64,000 nt of DNA from Microbacterium saperdae (GCF_006716345.1 NZ_VFOX01000001.1:1798001-1862000), one strand, 5' to 3'; positions 1 through 12,194 are shown, counted from the first letter of the stretch. Notes: a model not told the origin generated them from the letters alone. Program-made: numbers and translations.

Positions 1-1140
1 GGCCGCCGGTTCGTCGAGCTCTCGGCGATCACCGCCGGTGTCAAGGACGTGCGCGAGGTCATGCAGGAGGCGATCACCCAGCGCGATCTCTACGGGCAGA
101 CGACGATCCTGTTCCTCGACGAGATCCACCGCTTCACGAAAGCCCAGCAGGATGCCCTGCTCCCCGGCGTCGAGAACGGGTGGGTCATCCTCATCGCCGC
201 GACCACCGAGAATCCGTCGTTCTCGGTCATCTCCCCGCTGCTCTCTCGTTCCCTCCTGCTCACGCTGCAGCCGCTCACCGATGACGACATCGGGCTCCTG
301 GTGGATCGTGCCGTGAGCGATGCCCGCGGCCTCAACGGGGCCGTCACGTTGAGCGACGAGGCGCGCTCGTCGTTGATCCGTCTCGCTTCCGGTGATGCCC
401 GTCGCGCATTGACGGGACTCGACGCCGGAGCGGCGGTCGCGCTGTCGCACGCCTCGGCCGCTGACAAGGAGGGCGACGACGAAGCCGACGAGACGTCGCA
501 CACGCCCGAGGTCTCGGCCGACGACGTCGCGCAGGCCGTCGACAAGGCGCTGCTGCGCTACGACCGCCAGGGTGACGAGCACTACGACGTCATCAGTGCG
601 TTCATCAAGTCGATCCGCGGCTCCGACCCCGACGCCGCACTGCACTACCTGGCCCGGATGATCGAGGCGGGGGAGGACCCGCGGTTCATCGCACGCCGCC
701 TGGTCATCTCCGCCTCGGAAGACGTGGGTCTCGCCGATCCGCAGGCCCTCACGATCGCGGTGGCCGCCGCCGACGCGGTGGCCTTCATCGGCATGCCGGA
801 GGGACGCATCCCGCTGGCGGAGGCGACCGTGTACCTGGCGACCACGGCGAAGTCGAACGCCGCATACGTCGGGATCGACGCGGCGATCGCGGACATCCGC
901 AAGGGCGGTTTCGGCCGTGTGCCCCTGCATCTGCGCGACGCGCACTACCCGGGCGCCAAGCGACTCGGGCACGGCCGTGGCTACGTGTATCCGCACGATG
1001 CGGAGTACGGAATCGTGCCGCAGCAGTACCTACCGGACGAGCTCGACGGACGCCGCTACTACGAGCCGAAGGCGCTCGGTTCCGAGCGTGACATCTCCGC
1101 GCGCCTGGAGCGGATCCGCCGCATCCTCGGCGATCGCTGA
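1..1140 (+). CDS. rarA: Replication-associated recombination ATPase RarA (MgsA), 3' part
   Basis: This is an AAA+ ATPase of the clamp-loader-like RarA/MgsA/WRNIP1 family, which acts at stalled replication forks. The reading frame is open from base 1 and ends in TGA, so the N-terminus with Walker A lies upstream of the window; about 379 residues are visible. The Walker B motif ILFLDEIHRF falls near residues 35-45 of the visible part, followed by the sensor-1 stretch AATTENPSF. The C-terminal half carries the family's tetramerisation region, with IPLAEATVYLATTAKSN and a conserved GYVYPHD segment near the end. A short acidic insert around residues 155-165 (KEGDDEADE) is a local peculiarity. It is followed by about 170 nt of non-coding DNA holding the rpsD promoter. 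Family assignment is secure; the true start is not visible. Confidence 0.95.
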   Translation, partial: GRRFVELSAITAGVKDVREVMQEAITQRDLYGQTTILFLDEIHRFTKAQQDALLPGVENGWVILIAATTENPSFSVISPLLSRSLLLTLQPLTDDDIGLLVDRAVSDARGLNGAVTLSDEARSSLIRLASGDARRALTGLDAGAAVALSHASAADKEGDDEADETSHTPEVSADDVAQAVDKALLRYDRQGDEHYDVISAFIKSIRGSDPDAALHYLARMIEAGEDPRFIARRLVISASEDVGLADPQALTIAVAAADAVAFIGMPEGRIPLAEATVYLATTAKSNAAYVGIDAAIADIRKGGFGRVPLHLRDAHYPGAKRLGHGRGYVYPHDAEYGIVPQQYLPDELDGRRYYEPKALGSERDISARLERIRRILGDR

Positions 1141-1159
1141 GCGGCGCAGGCCGATCTGT

Positions 1160-1165
1160 TAGACT
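1160..1165 (+). promoter_or_regulatory. Candidate -10 box for rpsD
   Basis: TAGACT fits the actinobacterial TANNNT consensus. It would start transcription near 1172, giving an rpsD leader of about 140 nt. No clear -35 hexamer is visible. The long leader leaves room for S4 autoregulation, but I see no recognisable S4-binding fold. Confidence 0.4.
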
Positions 1166-1311
1166 TGACCGGCTCGAAACCGAGTTTTCGGGCATCTCCT
1201 CGTTCACACCCCACCTTTGCCAGCGCCCCGGCGTGCGCTGCTCAGGCAGAACGCGGACGATACGTCCGTGAGTCGTGAAAGACGCGACCACGTCATCGGA
1301 AGGACAGCTTC

Positions 1312-1941
1312 GTGACCACGAAGTCCCAGGACCGCCGCAAGGTGCGTCTGAGCCGTGCCCTTGGCATCCCGCTCACCCCGAAGGCCGCCCGCTACCTCGA
1401 GAAGCGTCCCTACGCTCCGGGTGAGCACGGCCGCACCAAGCGCAAGGCTGACAGCGACTACGCCGTCCGTCTGCGTGAGAAGCAGCGTCTGCGCGAGCAG
1501 TACGGCATCCGCGAGAAGCAGATGCGCAACACGTTCAACGAGGCTCGTCGTCAGGACGGCCTGACCGGTGAGAACCTGGTCGAGCTCCTCGAGATGCGTC
1601 TCGACGCTCTCGTCGTGCGTTCGGGCTTCGCCCGCACCACGGCTCAGGCTCGCCAGCTCGTCGTGCACCGTCACATCCTCGTCGACGGCCAGCTGGTCGA
1701 CCGCCCGTCGTTCCGCGTGAAGCCGGGTCAGCTCATCCACGTCAAGGCCAAGAGCGAGGGCACCGAGCCCTTCCAGGTCGCAGCAGCCGGCGGTCACGCC
1801 GAGGTCCTGCCTCCCGTTCCCGGCTACCTCGAGGTCGAGCTCGACAAGCTCCAGGCTCGCCTGGTTCGTCGCCCGAAGCGCTCCGAGGTCCCCGTGACCT
1901 GCGAAGTGCAGCTCGTGGTCGAGTACTACGCGGCTCGCTGA
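1312..1941 (+). CDS. rpsD: 30S ribosomal protein S4
   Basis: S4 is a primary 16S rRNA-binding protein that nucleates assembly of the small subunit body. The 209-residue length is normal. The N-terminal domain carries SRALGIPLTPKAARYLEKRPYAPGEHGR, here split as SRALGIPLTPKAARYLEKR then PYAPGEHGR, and the S4 RNA-binding fold covers roughly residues 95-160 (LLEMRLDALVVRSGFARTTA onward). The N-terminus has no CxxC pairs, so this is the zinc-free S4 type, resembling the Streptomyces form. The GTG start is supported by a GGAAGGAC ribosome binding site at about 1298-1305. It stands alone, outside the main ribosomal operons, upstream of alaS as in other actinobacteria, and ends in a strong terminator. 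Confidence 0.97.
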   Translation: MTTKSQDRRKVRLSRALGIPLTPKAARYLEKRPYAPGEHGRTKRKADSDYAVRLREKQRLREQYGIREKQMRNTFNEARRQDGLTGENLVELLEMRLDALVVRSGFARTTAQARQLVVHRHILVDGQLVDRPSFRVKPGQLIHVKAKSEGTEPFQVAAAGGHAEVLPPVPGYLEVELDKLQARLVRRPKRSEVPVTCEVQLVVEYYAAR

Positions 1942-1961
1942 TCCAGCGATCGAGCAATTGG

Positions 1962-1993
1962 CAAGAGGCGTCGGGGGTTCCCGACGCCTCTTG
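1962..1993 (+). terminator. Rho-independent-type terminator after rpsD
   Basis: A perfect 14-bp inverted repeat (CAAGAGGCGTCGGG at 1962-1975, complement at 1980-1993) closes a 4-nt loop 21 nt after the rpsD stop. It is followed by GTCGTTTC rather than a long U tract, as is usual in high-GC actinobacteria. Confidence 0.85.
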
Positions 1994-2004
1994 TCGTTTC
2001 CGCC

Positions 2005-2010
2005 TACGAT
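2005..2010 (+). promoter_or_regulatory. Candidate -10 box for the 2053 gene
   Basis: TACGAT fits TANNNT and lies just after the rpsD terminator. Transcription would start near 2017, about 36 nt before the small membrane protein gene, and could continue into alaS. No clear -35 is seen. Confidence 0.3.
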
Positions 2011-2052
2011 AGGTACACCGCGCCTTCGCGGGTAAAGGGCAAGGATGACGTC

Positions 2053-2241
2053 ATGAAGAGCATGCAGTGGTTCCTGATCGGTGTGATCGGTGGCTTCGTC
2101 GCCGCGCACTTCATGAACAAGGACCCTCGTGGCCACGACATCCTCGCCGAGGTCGACGCCCGCATCAACGGGTTCACCGCGATCATCGGCGACGCCTACC
2201 GCGAGCAGGAGGCACGGCTCACGGAGCCGGGCAAGAACTGA
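2053..2241 (+). CDS. Small single-pass membrane protein of unknown function
   Basis: I do not recognise a named family for this 62-residue protein. A hydrophobic segment at residues 5-21 (QWFLIGVIGGFVAAHF) is short enough to be one membrane helix, followed by a polar, mostly charged tail predicted on inspection to be helical (DILAEVDARINGFTAIIGDAYREQEARL). The ATG at 2053 has GGGCAAGG about 7 nt upstream; an upstream ATG at 2044 meets a stop after three codons. In other actinobacteria the rpsD-alaS gap also holds small membrane or DUF948-type proteins, so this is probably a real gene co-transcribed with alaS. Its function is unknown. Confidence 0.7.
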   Translation: MKSMQWFLIGVIGGFVAAHFMNKDPRGHDILAEVDARINGFTAIIGDAYREQEARLTEPGKN

Positions 2242-2293
2242 ACCATCGCCGCGCCTCGGCGCAGCATCTTCACGCAAGGACACCCGGCACCTT

Positions 2294-4950
<2,657 letters not shown>

Positions 4951-4954
<4 letters not shown>

Positions 4955-5424
4955 GCGGTTTCCGCCGCGGAGTGCGGCTCGGAATCGATGTCGGGCGCGC
5001 CCGGATCGGGGTCGCGCGCTGCGATCCCGACGGGATGCTCGCCGTGCCGGTCGAGACGGTCGCCCGCTCCGAGGCGTCTCTCGACCGGCTCGCCGAGCTC
5101 GGCACCGAGTACGAACCGCTCGAGTTCGTGGTCGGTCTCCCTGTCAACATGCAGGGGAGCGACACGGCCTCGACCGTCGACGCCCGCGAGTTCGCCGCTG
5201 CTCTCCAGGCTCGCACCGGGACGCCCGTGCGCCTCGTCGACGAACGTCTGAGCACGGTCACGGCACACGCGGCGCTGCGGTCTTCCGGGAGATCTCAGAA
5301 GAACTCTCGTAGCATTGTGGATCAGATCGCCGCCGTCGTCCTTCTGCAGCAGGCGATCGATATGGAGAAGAGCACCGGGAACCCGGCCGGCGCCACGATT
5401 CCGCCTGACGAGGAGCCTGCCTGA
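4951..5424 (+). CDS. ruvX: RuvX/YqgF-family nuclease (pre-16S rRNA processing / putative Holliday junction resolvase)
   Basis: RNase H-fold protein of the YqgF family, proposed to mature the 5' end of 16S rRNA and named a putative Holliday junction resolvase. The metal-binding start GIDVGRARIGVA lies at residues 11-22, FVVGLPVNMQG follows at about 67-77, LVDERLST at about 93-100, and the final acidic motif is in IVDQIAAVVLLQQ. At 157 residues the length is typical. The GTG start overlaps the alaS TGA, and mltG begins 2 nt after its stop. The alaS-ruvX-mltG-aroE order is a conserved actinobacterial arrangement. Confidence 0.92.
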
Positions 5425-5426
5425 AC

Positions 5427-6938
5427 ATGTCCGAACGCGAGAGTGCTTCCCCCCAGCACGATCCGGACGCCCGGTTGGGCGACCTGTTCGAGAACCTTCC
5501 CGATCCGACGCAACAGCTCCCGACGGTGGACAACAGCGCTCCCGTGCCGGGCTCGCGCCGCGCCGCGCGTGAAGCGGCCTCGGCCACGGGGCAGGGCGCT
5601 GCCTCTGAGGCCCCTCGCGCCGCATCTTCGGAACCGGCTGCCGCTCCCGTCCGTGCCTCCGCGGATGATGCGGGGCGGGGCGAGCCCTCGGCGACTCCTG
5701 TCCGTGACTCCGCGGACGCGGTGGACGCGGCGGATGCCGGTGACACTCCCACCCGCGCGCTTTCGCAGGTCCCGCCGGCGTCGGGCGAGTCGCAGCCGCC
5801 GCTGGGCGGAGGGCTCGATGACCTCTTCGCTCCGCATGAAGATGAGCACGCGAGCTCGCGCGCACCCAAGAAGAAGCGGCGGACCGGCTGCCTCGTGGCA
5901 CTGATCATCGTGCTCGTCATCGTCGGCGGTATCGCGGCGACCGGCGTCTGGGTGATGAACACCTACGGCGACAAGATCAACGAGGCTATGGGCTGGGGCG
6001 AGCCCAAGGACTGGGAAGCGGGCCTCGCCACGGGCGAAGCGTTCGTGACGATCAGCGAGGGCGACACCGGTGCGCCGGTGTCCACCAAGCTGTTCGAGGC
6101 GGGTATCACCAAGACCGAGGATGTCTTCTACGACTACCTCGTCAAGGAAGAACCCGACCTCACGTTCTACCCGGGCGTCTACAAGCTGCAGAAGAAGATG
6201 ACGGCCGCAGCGGCCGCTGAGGCTCTGCAGAATCCGGACAACAAGATGGAGAACACCGCTTCCATGTCGGAGGGCGGGACGATCGTCTCGTCGCTGCCGG
6301 GGATGGCGGAGTCCCTCGGATTGCCGCTCGCTGATTTCGAGGCCGCCGTCAAGGATCCCTCGGCCTATGGCGTCGATGCGCAGAACCTCGAGGGGTGGCT
6401 GTTCCCCGCGGTCTACACCTTCGATCCCGACGTCACGGCCGTCCAGGTGATCCAGCGGATGGTCGACCGCACACGCGAGGCCCTGACGGAGGCCGGAGTG
6501 CCCGACGCCGACGCCGAGCGGGTCCTCACGATCGCGTCGATCATCCAGCGCGAGGGACGTACCGACGATTTCGCCAAGGTGTCGCGGGTCATCCAGAACC
6601 GTCTCGACATCGACATGAAGCTGCAGATGGACTCGACCGCGCAGTACGGCTACGGCTCGCTGCACGAGGGAGTCGTGTCCAGTTCGGCCGAGGCGCTCGA
6701 AGATCCGAACCCGTGGAACACGTACGTGCACACGGGACTGCCGATCACGCCGATCGCCAGCCCGAGCTTCAAGGCCATCGACGCCGCGATGCATCCGGCT
6801 GACGGCCCGTGGCTCTACTTCGTGACGATCAACCTCGCCACGGGGGAGACGCAGTTCTCCGAGACCTACGAGGAGCATCAAGCGGGGATCGTGAAGTGGC
6901 AGGCCTGGTGCCGGGACAATCCCGACGCCGGATGCTGA
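5427..6938 (+). CDS. mltG: Endolytic murein transglycosylase MltG
   Basis: Membrane-anchored YceG-like lytic transglycosylase that cleaves nascent glycan strands and so limits peptidoglycan chain length. The protein has 503 residues. Residues 1-150 form a low-complexity Ala/Pro/Ser/Asp-rich cytoplasmic tail, then KKKRR, then one membrane helix at about 154-177 (GCLVALIIVLVIVGGIAATG). The extracellular YceG domain follows, with catalytic Glu376 in IASIIQREGR and the conserved VIQNRLDIDMKLQMDST segment. The C-terminus reads NPWNTYVHTGLPITPIASPS, typical of the family. The cytoplasmic tail is long, as in other actinobacterial MltG proteins. The gene sits in the alaS-ruvX-mltG-aroE run, with aroE starting 4 nt after its stop. 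Confidence 0.95.
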   Translation: MSERESASPQHDPDARLGDLFENLPDPTQQLPTVDNSAPVPGSRRAAREAASATGQGAASEAPRAASSEPAAAPVRASADDAGRGEPSATPVRDSADAVDAADAGDTPTRALSQVPPASGESQPPLGGGLDDLFAPHEDEHASSRAPKKKRRTGCLVALIIVLVIVGGIAATGVWVMNTYGDKINEAMGWGEPKDWEAGLATGEAFVTISEGDTGAPVSTKLFEAGITKTEDVFYDYLVKEEPDLTFYPGVYKLQKKMTAAAAAEALQNPDNKMENTASMSEGGTIVSSLPGMAESLGLPLADFEAAVKDPSAYGVDAQNLEGWLFPAVYTFDPDVTAVQVIQRMVDRTREALTEAGVPDADAERVLTIASIIQREGRTDDFAKVSRVIQNRLDIDMKLQMDSTAQYGYGSLHEGVVSSSAEALEDPNPWNTYVHTGLPITPIASPSFKAIDAAMHPADGPWLYFVTINLATGETQFSETYEEHQAGIVKWQAWCRDNPDAGC

Positions 6939-6942
6939 CATC

Positions 6943-7755
6943 GTGAACTCGACACGCCTGGCTGTCTGGGGCGACCCGATCGCACACTCGCTGTCACCGG
7001 CCCTGCACGCGGCCGCCTATGGGGTGCTCGCGCTGGAGTGGGAGTACGGTCGTCGGCAGGTCTCTGCTCCCGCATTCCGCGAGGCACTGGCCTCGCTCGA
7101 CGCGTCCTGGCGAGGTCTCTCGCTGACGATGCCCCTGAAGGAAGCGGCCTTCCGCGCCGCCGCGACGCGCGATCGCCATGCCGAACTCAGTGGCGCCGTG
7201 AACACACTGCTGCTCGGCACCGAGCCGACCGGGTTCAACACGGATGTGGGTGGCATCGTCGATGCCCTCGCCGAGAACGGCATCACCGCGGTGGGAACCG
7301 TGCGCATCCTCGGCGCGGGAGCCACAGCGGCATCCGCCCTGCTCGCGGCGGCCGAACTCGGCGCGACCCGGGCCGACGTGCGGGCACGACGTCCGGAGAA
7401 GGCCGCAGGGCTCGTGGCTCTGGGGGAGTCGCTCGGAGTGCGTGTCACGGCCGACCTTATCCATGCCCCCGTCGAGCGAGTGGAACTGACGCTCGCGACC
7501 CTCCCGAGCGGGACTGATCTCGACGCGTCCCTCGCGGGCCGGCTGGCCGACGGCGGGGGAGCGCTCTTCGATGCCGCATACGCGCCCTGGCCATCGGCAT
7601 TGGCCTCTGCCTGGGGGGGACGATCGGTGATCTCCGGCCTCGGGATGCTGCTGCACCAGGCCGTGCGCCAGATCCGCATCTTCCACCACGGTGAGCCCCT
7701 CGAGCCTCTGCCTGACGAGGGGCGCGTGCTCGCCGCGATGCGCGCCGCGCTCTGA
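6943..7755 (+). CDS. aroE: Shikimate dehydrogenase (NADP+)
   Basis: Reduces 3-dehydroshikimate to shikimate, the fourth step of the chorismate pathway. The 270-residue protein shows the substrate motif SLSPALH near residues 17-23, the catalytic Lys66 in LTMPLK, a conserved AVNTL then FNTDVGG segment, and a nucleotide-binding turn at GAGATAASALLAA. The C-terminal GLGMLLHQAVRQ is also conserved. The GTG start is 4 nt after mltG. The cofactor loop (RARRPEKA) carries several arginines compatible with NADP(H). It is the first of the aro genes; aroC follows after an 84-nt gap. Confidence 0.93.
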   Translation: MNSTRLAVWGDPIAHSLSPALHAAAYGVLALEWEYGRRQVSAPAFREALASLDASWRGLSLTMPLKEAAFRAAATRDRHAELSGAVNTLLLGTEPTGFNTDVGGIVDALAENGITAVGTVRILGAGATAASALLAAAELGATRADVRARRPEKAAGLVALGESLGVRVTADLIHAPVERVELTLATLPSGTDLDASLAGRLADGGGALFDAAYAPWPSALASAWGGRSVISGLGMLLHQAVRQIRIFHHGEPLEPLPDEGRVLAAMRAAL

Positions 7756-7839
7756 CTTCGCTCCCGACGACCACCGACCACGCCGCCGCACGGTGACACG
7801 CGGCGCATGACAGACCGCAACCCATGGGAGACTGGAGCA

Positions 7840-9069
7840 ATGCTCCGCGTGCTCACTGCCGGCGAATCGCACGGCCCAGAACTCATCGCTGTGATGGAAG
7901 GACTGCCCTCCGGCGTCCCGGTGTCCTCCGAGGCCATCCAGGCCGATCTCGCCCGACGCAAGCTCGGCTATGGGCGCGGCTCGCGGATGAAGTTCGAGCA
8001 GGACGAACTCACCATCTCCGGCGGCGTGCGCCACGGCAAGACGCTGGGCAGCCCCATCGCCCTGCGCATCGGCAACACCGAGTGGCCGAAGTGGATCGAG
8101 GTCATGAACCCCGAACCCGTCGAGCTGACCGACAAGTCGCGCGGTCGCAGCGCGCCACTGACGCGCCCACGCCCCGGTCACGCCGATCTGGTCGGCATGC
8201 AGAAGTACGACTTCGACGAGGCGCGGCCGATCCTCGAGCGCGCGAGCGCCCGCGAGACCGCCGCCCGTGTCGCCCTCGGCGCGATCGCTCGCTCGTTCCT
8301 CGGCGAACTGGGGATCCGTCTCGTCAGCCACACGCTGTCGATCGGTCCCGTGCGGGTACCCGACGGCTCCGCGCTGCCGACGCCGGATGACGTCGACCTG
8401 CTCGACGCCGATCCGCTGCGCTGCTTCGATCCCGCCACCTCGGCTCTCATGGTGGCCGAAGTCGACGAGGCCAAGAAGGACGGCGACACGCTCGGCGGCA
8501 TCGTCGAGGTGCTCGCCTACGGTCTGCCGCCGGGACTCGGCTCCCACGTGCACTGGGACCGCCGGCTCGACGCGCGGCTCGCGCAGGCGCTCATGAGCAT
8601 CCAGGCGATCAAGGGTGTGGAGGTGGGCGACGGCTTCGAGACCACGCGGCGTCGCGGCTCCGCGGCGCACGACGAACTGTTCGCCACGGCGGACGGCATC
8701 AGCCGCGGCTCCGACCGCGCCGGCGGCACCGAAGGCGGCATGTCCACCGGCACGGTGCTGCGGGTGCGTGCCGGGATGAAGCCGATCGCCACGGTGCCGC
8801 ACGCCCTGCGCACGATCGACATCGCGACGGGCGACGACGCCACCGCGCACCACCAGCGCTCCGACGTCTGCGCGGTTCCGGCGGCGGGTGTCGTGGCAGA
8901 GGCCATGGTCGCGGTCGAGCTGGCACGTGCGGTGCTGGAGAAGTTCGGCGGCGACAGCATCCGCGAGACGCGACGGAACCTCGAGGGATACCTCGCCGGC
9001 ATCCCGGAGGAACTGCGTACAACTCCGGCGTCCGAGGCGGCGCTCATCGCGCATGACGAGCGAGGCTGA
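7840..9069 (+). CDS. aroC: Chorismate synthase
   Basis: Last step of the shikimate pathway: FMN-dependent anti-elimination of phosphate from EPSP to give chorismate. I chose ATG 7840 ([15 protein letters not shown]) because chorismate synthases begin just before the GESHG motif; an upstream in-frame ATG at 7807 would add 11 residues. The stretch GGGAGACTGGAG before 7840 supplies the ribosome binding site. At 409 residues the length is typical. Visible motifs include the FMN/substrate region [33 protein letters not shown], and the C-terminal [17 protein letters not shown]. The 3' end overlaps aroK by 17 nt. Confidence 0.95.
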   Translation: MLRVLTAGESHGPELIAVMEGLPSGVPVSSEAIQADLARRKLGYGRGSRMKFEQDELTISGGVRHGKTLGSPIALRIGNTEWPKWIEVMNPEPVELTDKSRGRSAPLTRPRPGHADLVGMQKYDFDEARPILERASARETAARVALGAIARSFLGELGIRLVSHTLSIGPVRVPDGSALPTPDDVDLLDADPLRCFDPATSALMVAEVDEAKKDGDTLGGIVEVLAYGLPPGLGSHVHWDRRLDARLAQALMSIQAIKGVEVGDGFETTRRRGSAAHDELFATADGISRGSDRAGGTEGGMSTGTVLRVRAGMKPIATVPHALRTIDIATGDDATAHHQRSDVCAVPAAGVVAEAMVAVELARAVLEKFGGDSIRETRRNLEGYLAGIPEELRTTPASEAALIAHDERG

Positions 9070-9571
9070 GCCCCTCACGCTGGTCCTCGTCGGCCCCATG
9101 GCCGCGGGCAAGACCAGCGTGGGTCGGCGCGTGGCTCGACGGCTGCGCGTGGCGTTCATCGACACCGACAAGCGTGTGGTGGCTGAGCACGGACCCATTC
9201 CGGAGATCTTCGCCGCGCACGGCGAAGCACATTTTCGCGAGCTGGAACGCGCCGCGGTGGCGAAGGCGCTCGCGGAGGGCGGCGTGATCTCTCTCGGCGG
9301 TGGAGCGGTGACCGACGCGGGCACGCGCGAACTGCTGCGCGCGCACCCCGTCGTGTTCCTCACGGTGTCGCCCGATGCGGTCGCCGATCGGATCCGCGGA
9401 AGCAGCAGGCCGCTGCTCGCCGGAGAGGACCCGTTGGCTCGCTGGCAGGCGATCTTCGAAGAGCGCCGCGGCTGGTACGACGAGGTCTCGTCGACGACAT
9501 TCGACACGTCCCGCAGACCGATGCAGAGGATCGCGGACGAGATCGTGGCATGGAGGAGAGAACAGCGATGA
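9053..9571 (+). CDS. aroK: Shikimate kinase
   Basis: Phosphorylates shikimate to shikimate-3-phosphate. The 172-residue protein has a P-loop [11 protein letters not shown] near residues 14-24, the shikimate-binding DTDK and the FRELE segment, the SLGGGAV motif, and a lid region around RGSSRPLL. The ATG at 9053 lies inside the end of aroC; it is the only start placing the P-loop at a normal distance from the N-terminus. The stop overlaps the aroB ATG (ATGA), so aroC-aroK-aroB are tightly coupled. Confidence 0.94.
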   Translation: MTSEAEPLTLVLVGPMAAGKTSVGRRVARRLRVAFIDTDKRVVAEHGPIPEIFAAHGEAHFRELERAAVAKALAEGGVISLGGGAVTDAGTRELLRAHPVVFLTVSPDAVADRIRGSSRPLLAGEDPLARWQAIFEERRGWYDEVSSTTFDTSRRPMQRIADEIVAWRREQR

Positions 9572-10656
9572 GCACGACGACCATCAGTGTCACCGGGAAC
9601 GACCCCTACGACATCACCATCGGACGGGACATCCTCGACCGTGTCTCTGCGGCGCTCTCGCCCGCCGTGCGGAAGATCCTGGTCGTGCATCCGCCGACGC
9701 TGGCAGCGCGGGCCGGTGAACTGCGCGACCGTCTGCTCGCCGACACCGCGAACGGTCCGCGCGAGGTACTGCTCGCCGAGATCCCCGATGCGGAGCAGGG
9801 CAAGCGCATCGAGGTCGCCGCCTTCTGCTGGCAGGTCATGGGTCAGGCGGACTTCACCCGCACCGACGCCGTCATCGGATACGGAGGAGGCGCGGTCACC
9901 GACCTCGCCGGATTCGTCGCGGCGACCTGGTTGCGTGGCATCGAGGTCGTCCAGGTCCCGACCACCGTGCTGGGTCTCGTCGACGCCTCCGTGGGCGGGA
10001 AGACCGGCGTGAACACGGCCGAGGGCAAGAACCTCGTCGGCGCCTTCTGGGCTCCGCGGGCCGTGATCGGCGACCTCGACGAACTCGCCAGCCTGAGCCC
10101 GAACGAGGCCACCGCCGGTTTCGCCGAGGTGGTCAAGGCCGGGTTCATCTGGGCCCCCGAGATCCTCGACATCATCGAGGCCGACCCGGCGCGCGCGATC
10201 GACACGACCACGGACGAGTTCCGCCGCGCGGTCGAGCTCGCGATCGACATGAAGGCCAAGGTCGTGTCCGACGACTTCCGCGAGGCGGGTCAGCGCGAGA
10301 TCCTCAACTACGGTCACACCCTCGGACACGCGATCGAGCACTCCGAGCGCTACAAGTGGCGTCACGGCGCGGCGATCTCCGTGGGCATGCTGTTCGCGGC
10401 CGAGCTCTCGCGTCTCGCCGGCCGGCTTCCGGATGAGGCCGCACTCCGGCACCGCACGATCCTCGAGTCCCTCGGACTGCCCACCTCGTACCGGGCAGGC
10501 GCCTGGCCGGCGCTGCTCGCCACGATGCAGCGCGACAAGAAGAGCCGCGGCGGCATGCTGCGCTTCATCCTGCTGGATGACATCGCCAAGCCGACCGTGC
10601 TGCAGGCGCCCGACGAGTCGCTGCTGTTCGCGGCCTACCAGGAGGTCGGGGCATGA
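9568..10656 (+). CDS. aroB: 3-dehydroquinate synthase
   Basis: NAD- and metal-dependent cyclisation of DAHP to 3-dehydroquinate, second step of the shikimate pathway. The 362-residue sequence carries the glycine-rich [41 protein letters not shown], and the metal-ligand region [14 protein letters not shown]. The ATG at 9568 overlaps the aroK stop; an upstream ATG at 9550 would add six residues inside aroK and is less likely. Its own stop overlaps the aroQ start in an ATGA. Confidence 0.95.
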   Translation: MSTTTISVTGNDPYDITIGRDILDRVSAALSPAVRKILVVHPPTLAARAGELRDRLLADTANGPREVLLAEIPDAEQGKRIEVAAFCWQVMGQADFTRTDAVIGYGGGAVTDLAGFVAATWLRGIEVVQVPTTVLGLVDASVGGKTGVNTAEGKNLVGAFWAPRAVIGDLDELASLSPNEATAGFAEVVKAGFIWAPEILDIIEADPARAIDTTTDEFRRAVELAIDMKAKVVSDDFREAGQREILNYGHTLGHAIEHSERYKWRHGAAISVGMLFAAELSRLAGRLPDEAALRHRTILESLGLPTSYRAGAWPALLATMQRDKKSRGGMLRFILLDDIAKPTVLQAPDESLLFAAYQEVGA

Positions 10657-11090
10657 CCCGCCGTCTCCTGCTCGTGAACGGCCCCAATCTCAATCTCCTC
10701 GGCACCAGGGAGCCGGGCATCTACGGCACCGCCACTCTGGCGGACGTCGAACGGCTCACCGCCGATGCGGCTGCGGACGGCGGCTTCGAGGTGCGTGCGG
10801 TGCAGAGCAACCACGAAGGCGTGCTGATCGACGCGATCCACGCCGCACGGGAGGATTGCGAGGGCATCGTGATCAACCCCGGAGGACTCACGCACACATC
10901 CGTCGTCCTGCGCGATGCGCTCACCGGGGTGGGCCTGCCGTTCGCCGAGGTGCACATCTCCGACGTCTACGCGCGGGAGCAATTCCGGCACCATTCCTAC
11001 CTGCACGATGTCGCCGCCGTACGCGTGATCGGCGAGGGCGTGGACGGATACGCGAACGCCGTGCGACAGCTGATCGCACTCATCCCGTAG
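10653..11090 (+). CDS. aroQ: Type II 3-dehydroquinate dehydratase
   Basis: Dehydrates 3-dehydroquinate to 3-dehydroshikimate. The 145-residue length and motifs are those of the dodecameric type II enzyme: [17 protein letters not shown] at the N-terminus with the active-site Tyr in its lid, [32 protein letters not shown], and [16 protein letters not shown]. It overlaps aroB by 4 nt. The TAG stop (11088-11090) also forms the start of a TAGAAT box that could drive efp. With aroE, aroC, aroK and aroB this covers five of the seven chorismate steps; aroA and DAHP synthase are not in the window. Confidence 0.95.
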   Translation: MTRRLLLVNGPNLNLLGTREPGIYGTATLADVERLTADAAADGGFEVRAVQSNHEGVLIDAIHAAREDCEGIVINPGGLTHTSVVLRDALTGVGLPFAEVHISDVYAREQFRHHSYLHDVAAVRVIGEGVDGYANAVRQLIALIP

Positions 11091-11093
11091 AAT
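11088..11093 (+). promoter_or_regulatory. Candidate -10 box for efp
   Basis: TAGAAT overlaps the aroQ TAG stop codon and precedes efp by about 72 nt. Transcription would start near 11100. No clear -35 is present. It would give efp-nusB a promoter separate from the aro operon. Confidence 0.45.
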
Positions 11094-11164
11094 CGACTGT
11101 CGGTCCTCCCTGTCCTCGCGACGCGGCGGCCGAAAAAACCACACACGAACGGAACCCGCAGCGC

Positions 11165-11725
11165 ATGGCATCTACCGCAGACATCAAGAACGGCGTCGTC
11201 CTCAGCATCGACGGTCAGCTCTGGAGCGTCATCGAGTTCCAGCACGTCAAGCCTGGCAAGGGCGGAGCGTTCGTGCGGACGAAGCTCAAGAACGTCGTCT
11301 CCGGCAAGGTCGTGGATCGCACCTACAATGCCGGAGCCAAGATCGACATCGAGAACGTCGACCGCCGCGACTACACGTACCTGTACACGGATGGCGACGG
11401 CTACGTCTTCATGGATGCCACCGACTTCGACCAGATCACGGTCGGCGCCGCCACGGTCGGCGACGCGAAGAACTTCCTCCTGGAGAACCAGCAGGTCACG
11501 ATCGCGCTCAACAACGGCAACCCGCTGTACATCGATCTTCCGGCCTCCGTCATCCTCGAGGTGACGTACACCGAGCCCGGCCTGCAGGGAGACCGCTCCT
11601 CGGCCGGCACGAAGCCCGCGACGTTGGAGACCGGCTTCGAGATGCAGGTGCCGCTGTTCCTCGAGACCGGCACCAAGGTCAAGGTCGACACCCGCACGGG
11701 TGGCTACCTCGGCCGCGAGAAGTAA
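11165..11725 (+). CDS. efp: Translation elongation factor P
   Basis: EF-P binds between the P and E sites and rescues ribosomes stalled at polyproline. The 186-residue protein has the three-barrel eIF5A-like layout. The tip loop that reaches the peptidyl-transferase centre reads [10 protein letters not shown] with Lys32 at the modification position. No EpmA or EpmB gene is visible here; actinobacterial EF-P proteins with a PGKG loop are generally thought to work unmodified. The ATG at 11165 gives the standard N-terminus ([10 protein letters not shown]). nusB begins 3 nt after the TAA. Confidence 0.97.
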   Translation: MASTADIKNGVVLSIDGQLWSVIEFQHVKPGKGGAFVRTKLKNVVSGKVVDRTYNAGAKIDIENVDRRDYTYLYTDGDGYVFMDATDFDQITVGAATVGDAKNFLLENQQVTIALNNGNPLYIDLPASVILEVTYTEPGLQGDRSSAGTKPATLETGFEMQVPLFLETGTKVKVDTRTGGYLGREK

Positions 11726-11728
11726 GGC

Positions 11729-12139
11729 GTGGGCGCCCGCACGAAGGCGCGCAAGCGCGCTCTCGACATCCTGTTCTCCGCCGACGTCCGTGGCGACGAG
11801 GTCACCGTGGCACTTGCCGCAGAGGCAAAGCGTGCCGCGAGTGAGCCCGCCCGTGAGGCATCCTGGCTGTACGCCCGCGAGGTCGTAGACGGCATCGTCG
11901 ATCACCGCGACGAGATCGACGAGCAGATCACGACGCACAGTCGTGACTGGAAGCTCGAGCGCATGCCCGCCGTGGACCGCGCGCTGCTGCGTATCGGCGT
12001 CTGGGAGATCCTCTACAACGACGAGGTGCCCACCGCCGTGGCCATCGACGAAGCGGTCGAACTCGCCAAGGAGTTCTCGACGGACGATTCCGGCGCGTTC
12101 GTGCACGGCGTGCTCGCCCGGGTCTCCCGCTCCGCCTGA
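11729..12139 (+). CDS. nusB: Transcription antitermination factor NusB
   Basis: All-helical RNA-binding factor that pairs with NusE (S10) on boxA to support rRNA antitermination. The 136-residue protein starts with GTG (MGARTKARKRALDILFSADVRGDEV) and shows the conserved C-terminal ...ERMPAVDRALLRIGVWEILYND, then VPTAVAIDEAVELAKEFSTDDSGAFVHGVL. It follows efp by 3 nt; the efp-nusB pairing is common in Gram-positive genomes. Confidence 0.96.
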   Translation: MGARTKARKRALDILFSADVRGDEVTVALAAEAKRAASEPAREASWLYAREVVDGIVDHRDEIDEQITTHSRDWKLERMPAVDRALLRIGVWEILYNDEVPTAVAIDEAVELAKEFSTDDSGAFVHGVLARVSRSA

Positions 12140-12194
12140 TCCGTCTCGTCCGGGTCATCGTGCCCATGTCGGATACTGCGGGAAGGATGTCGGC

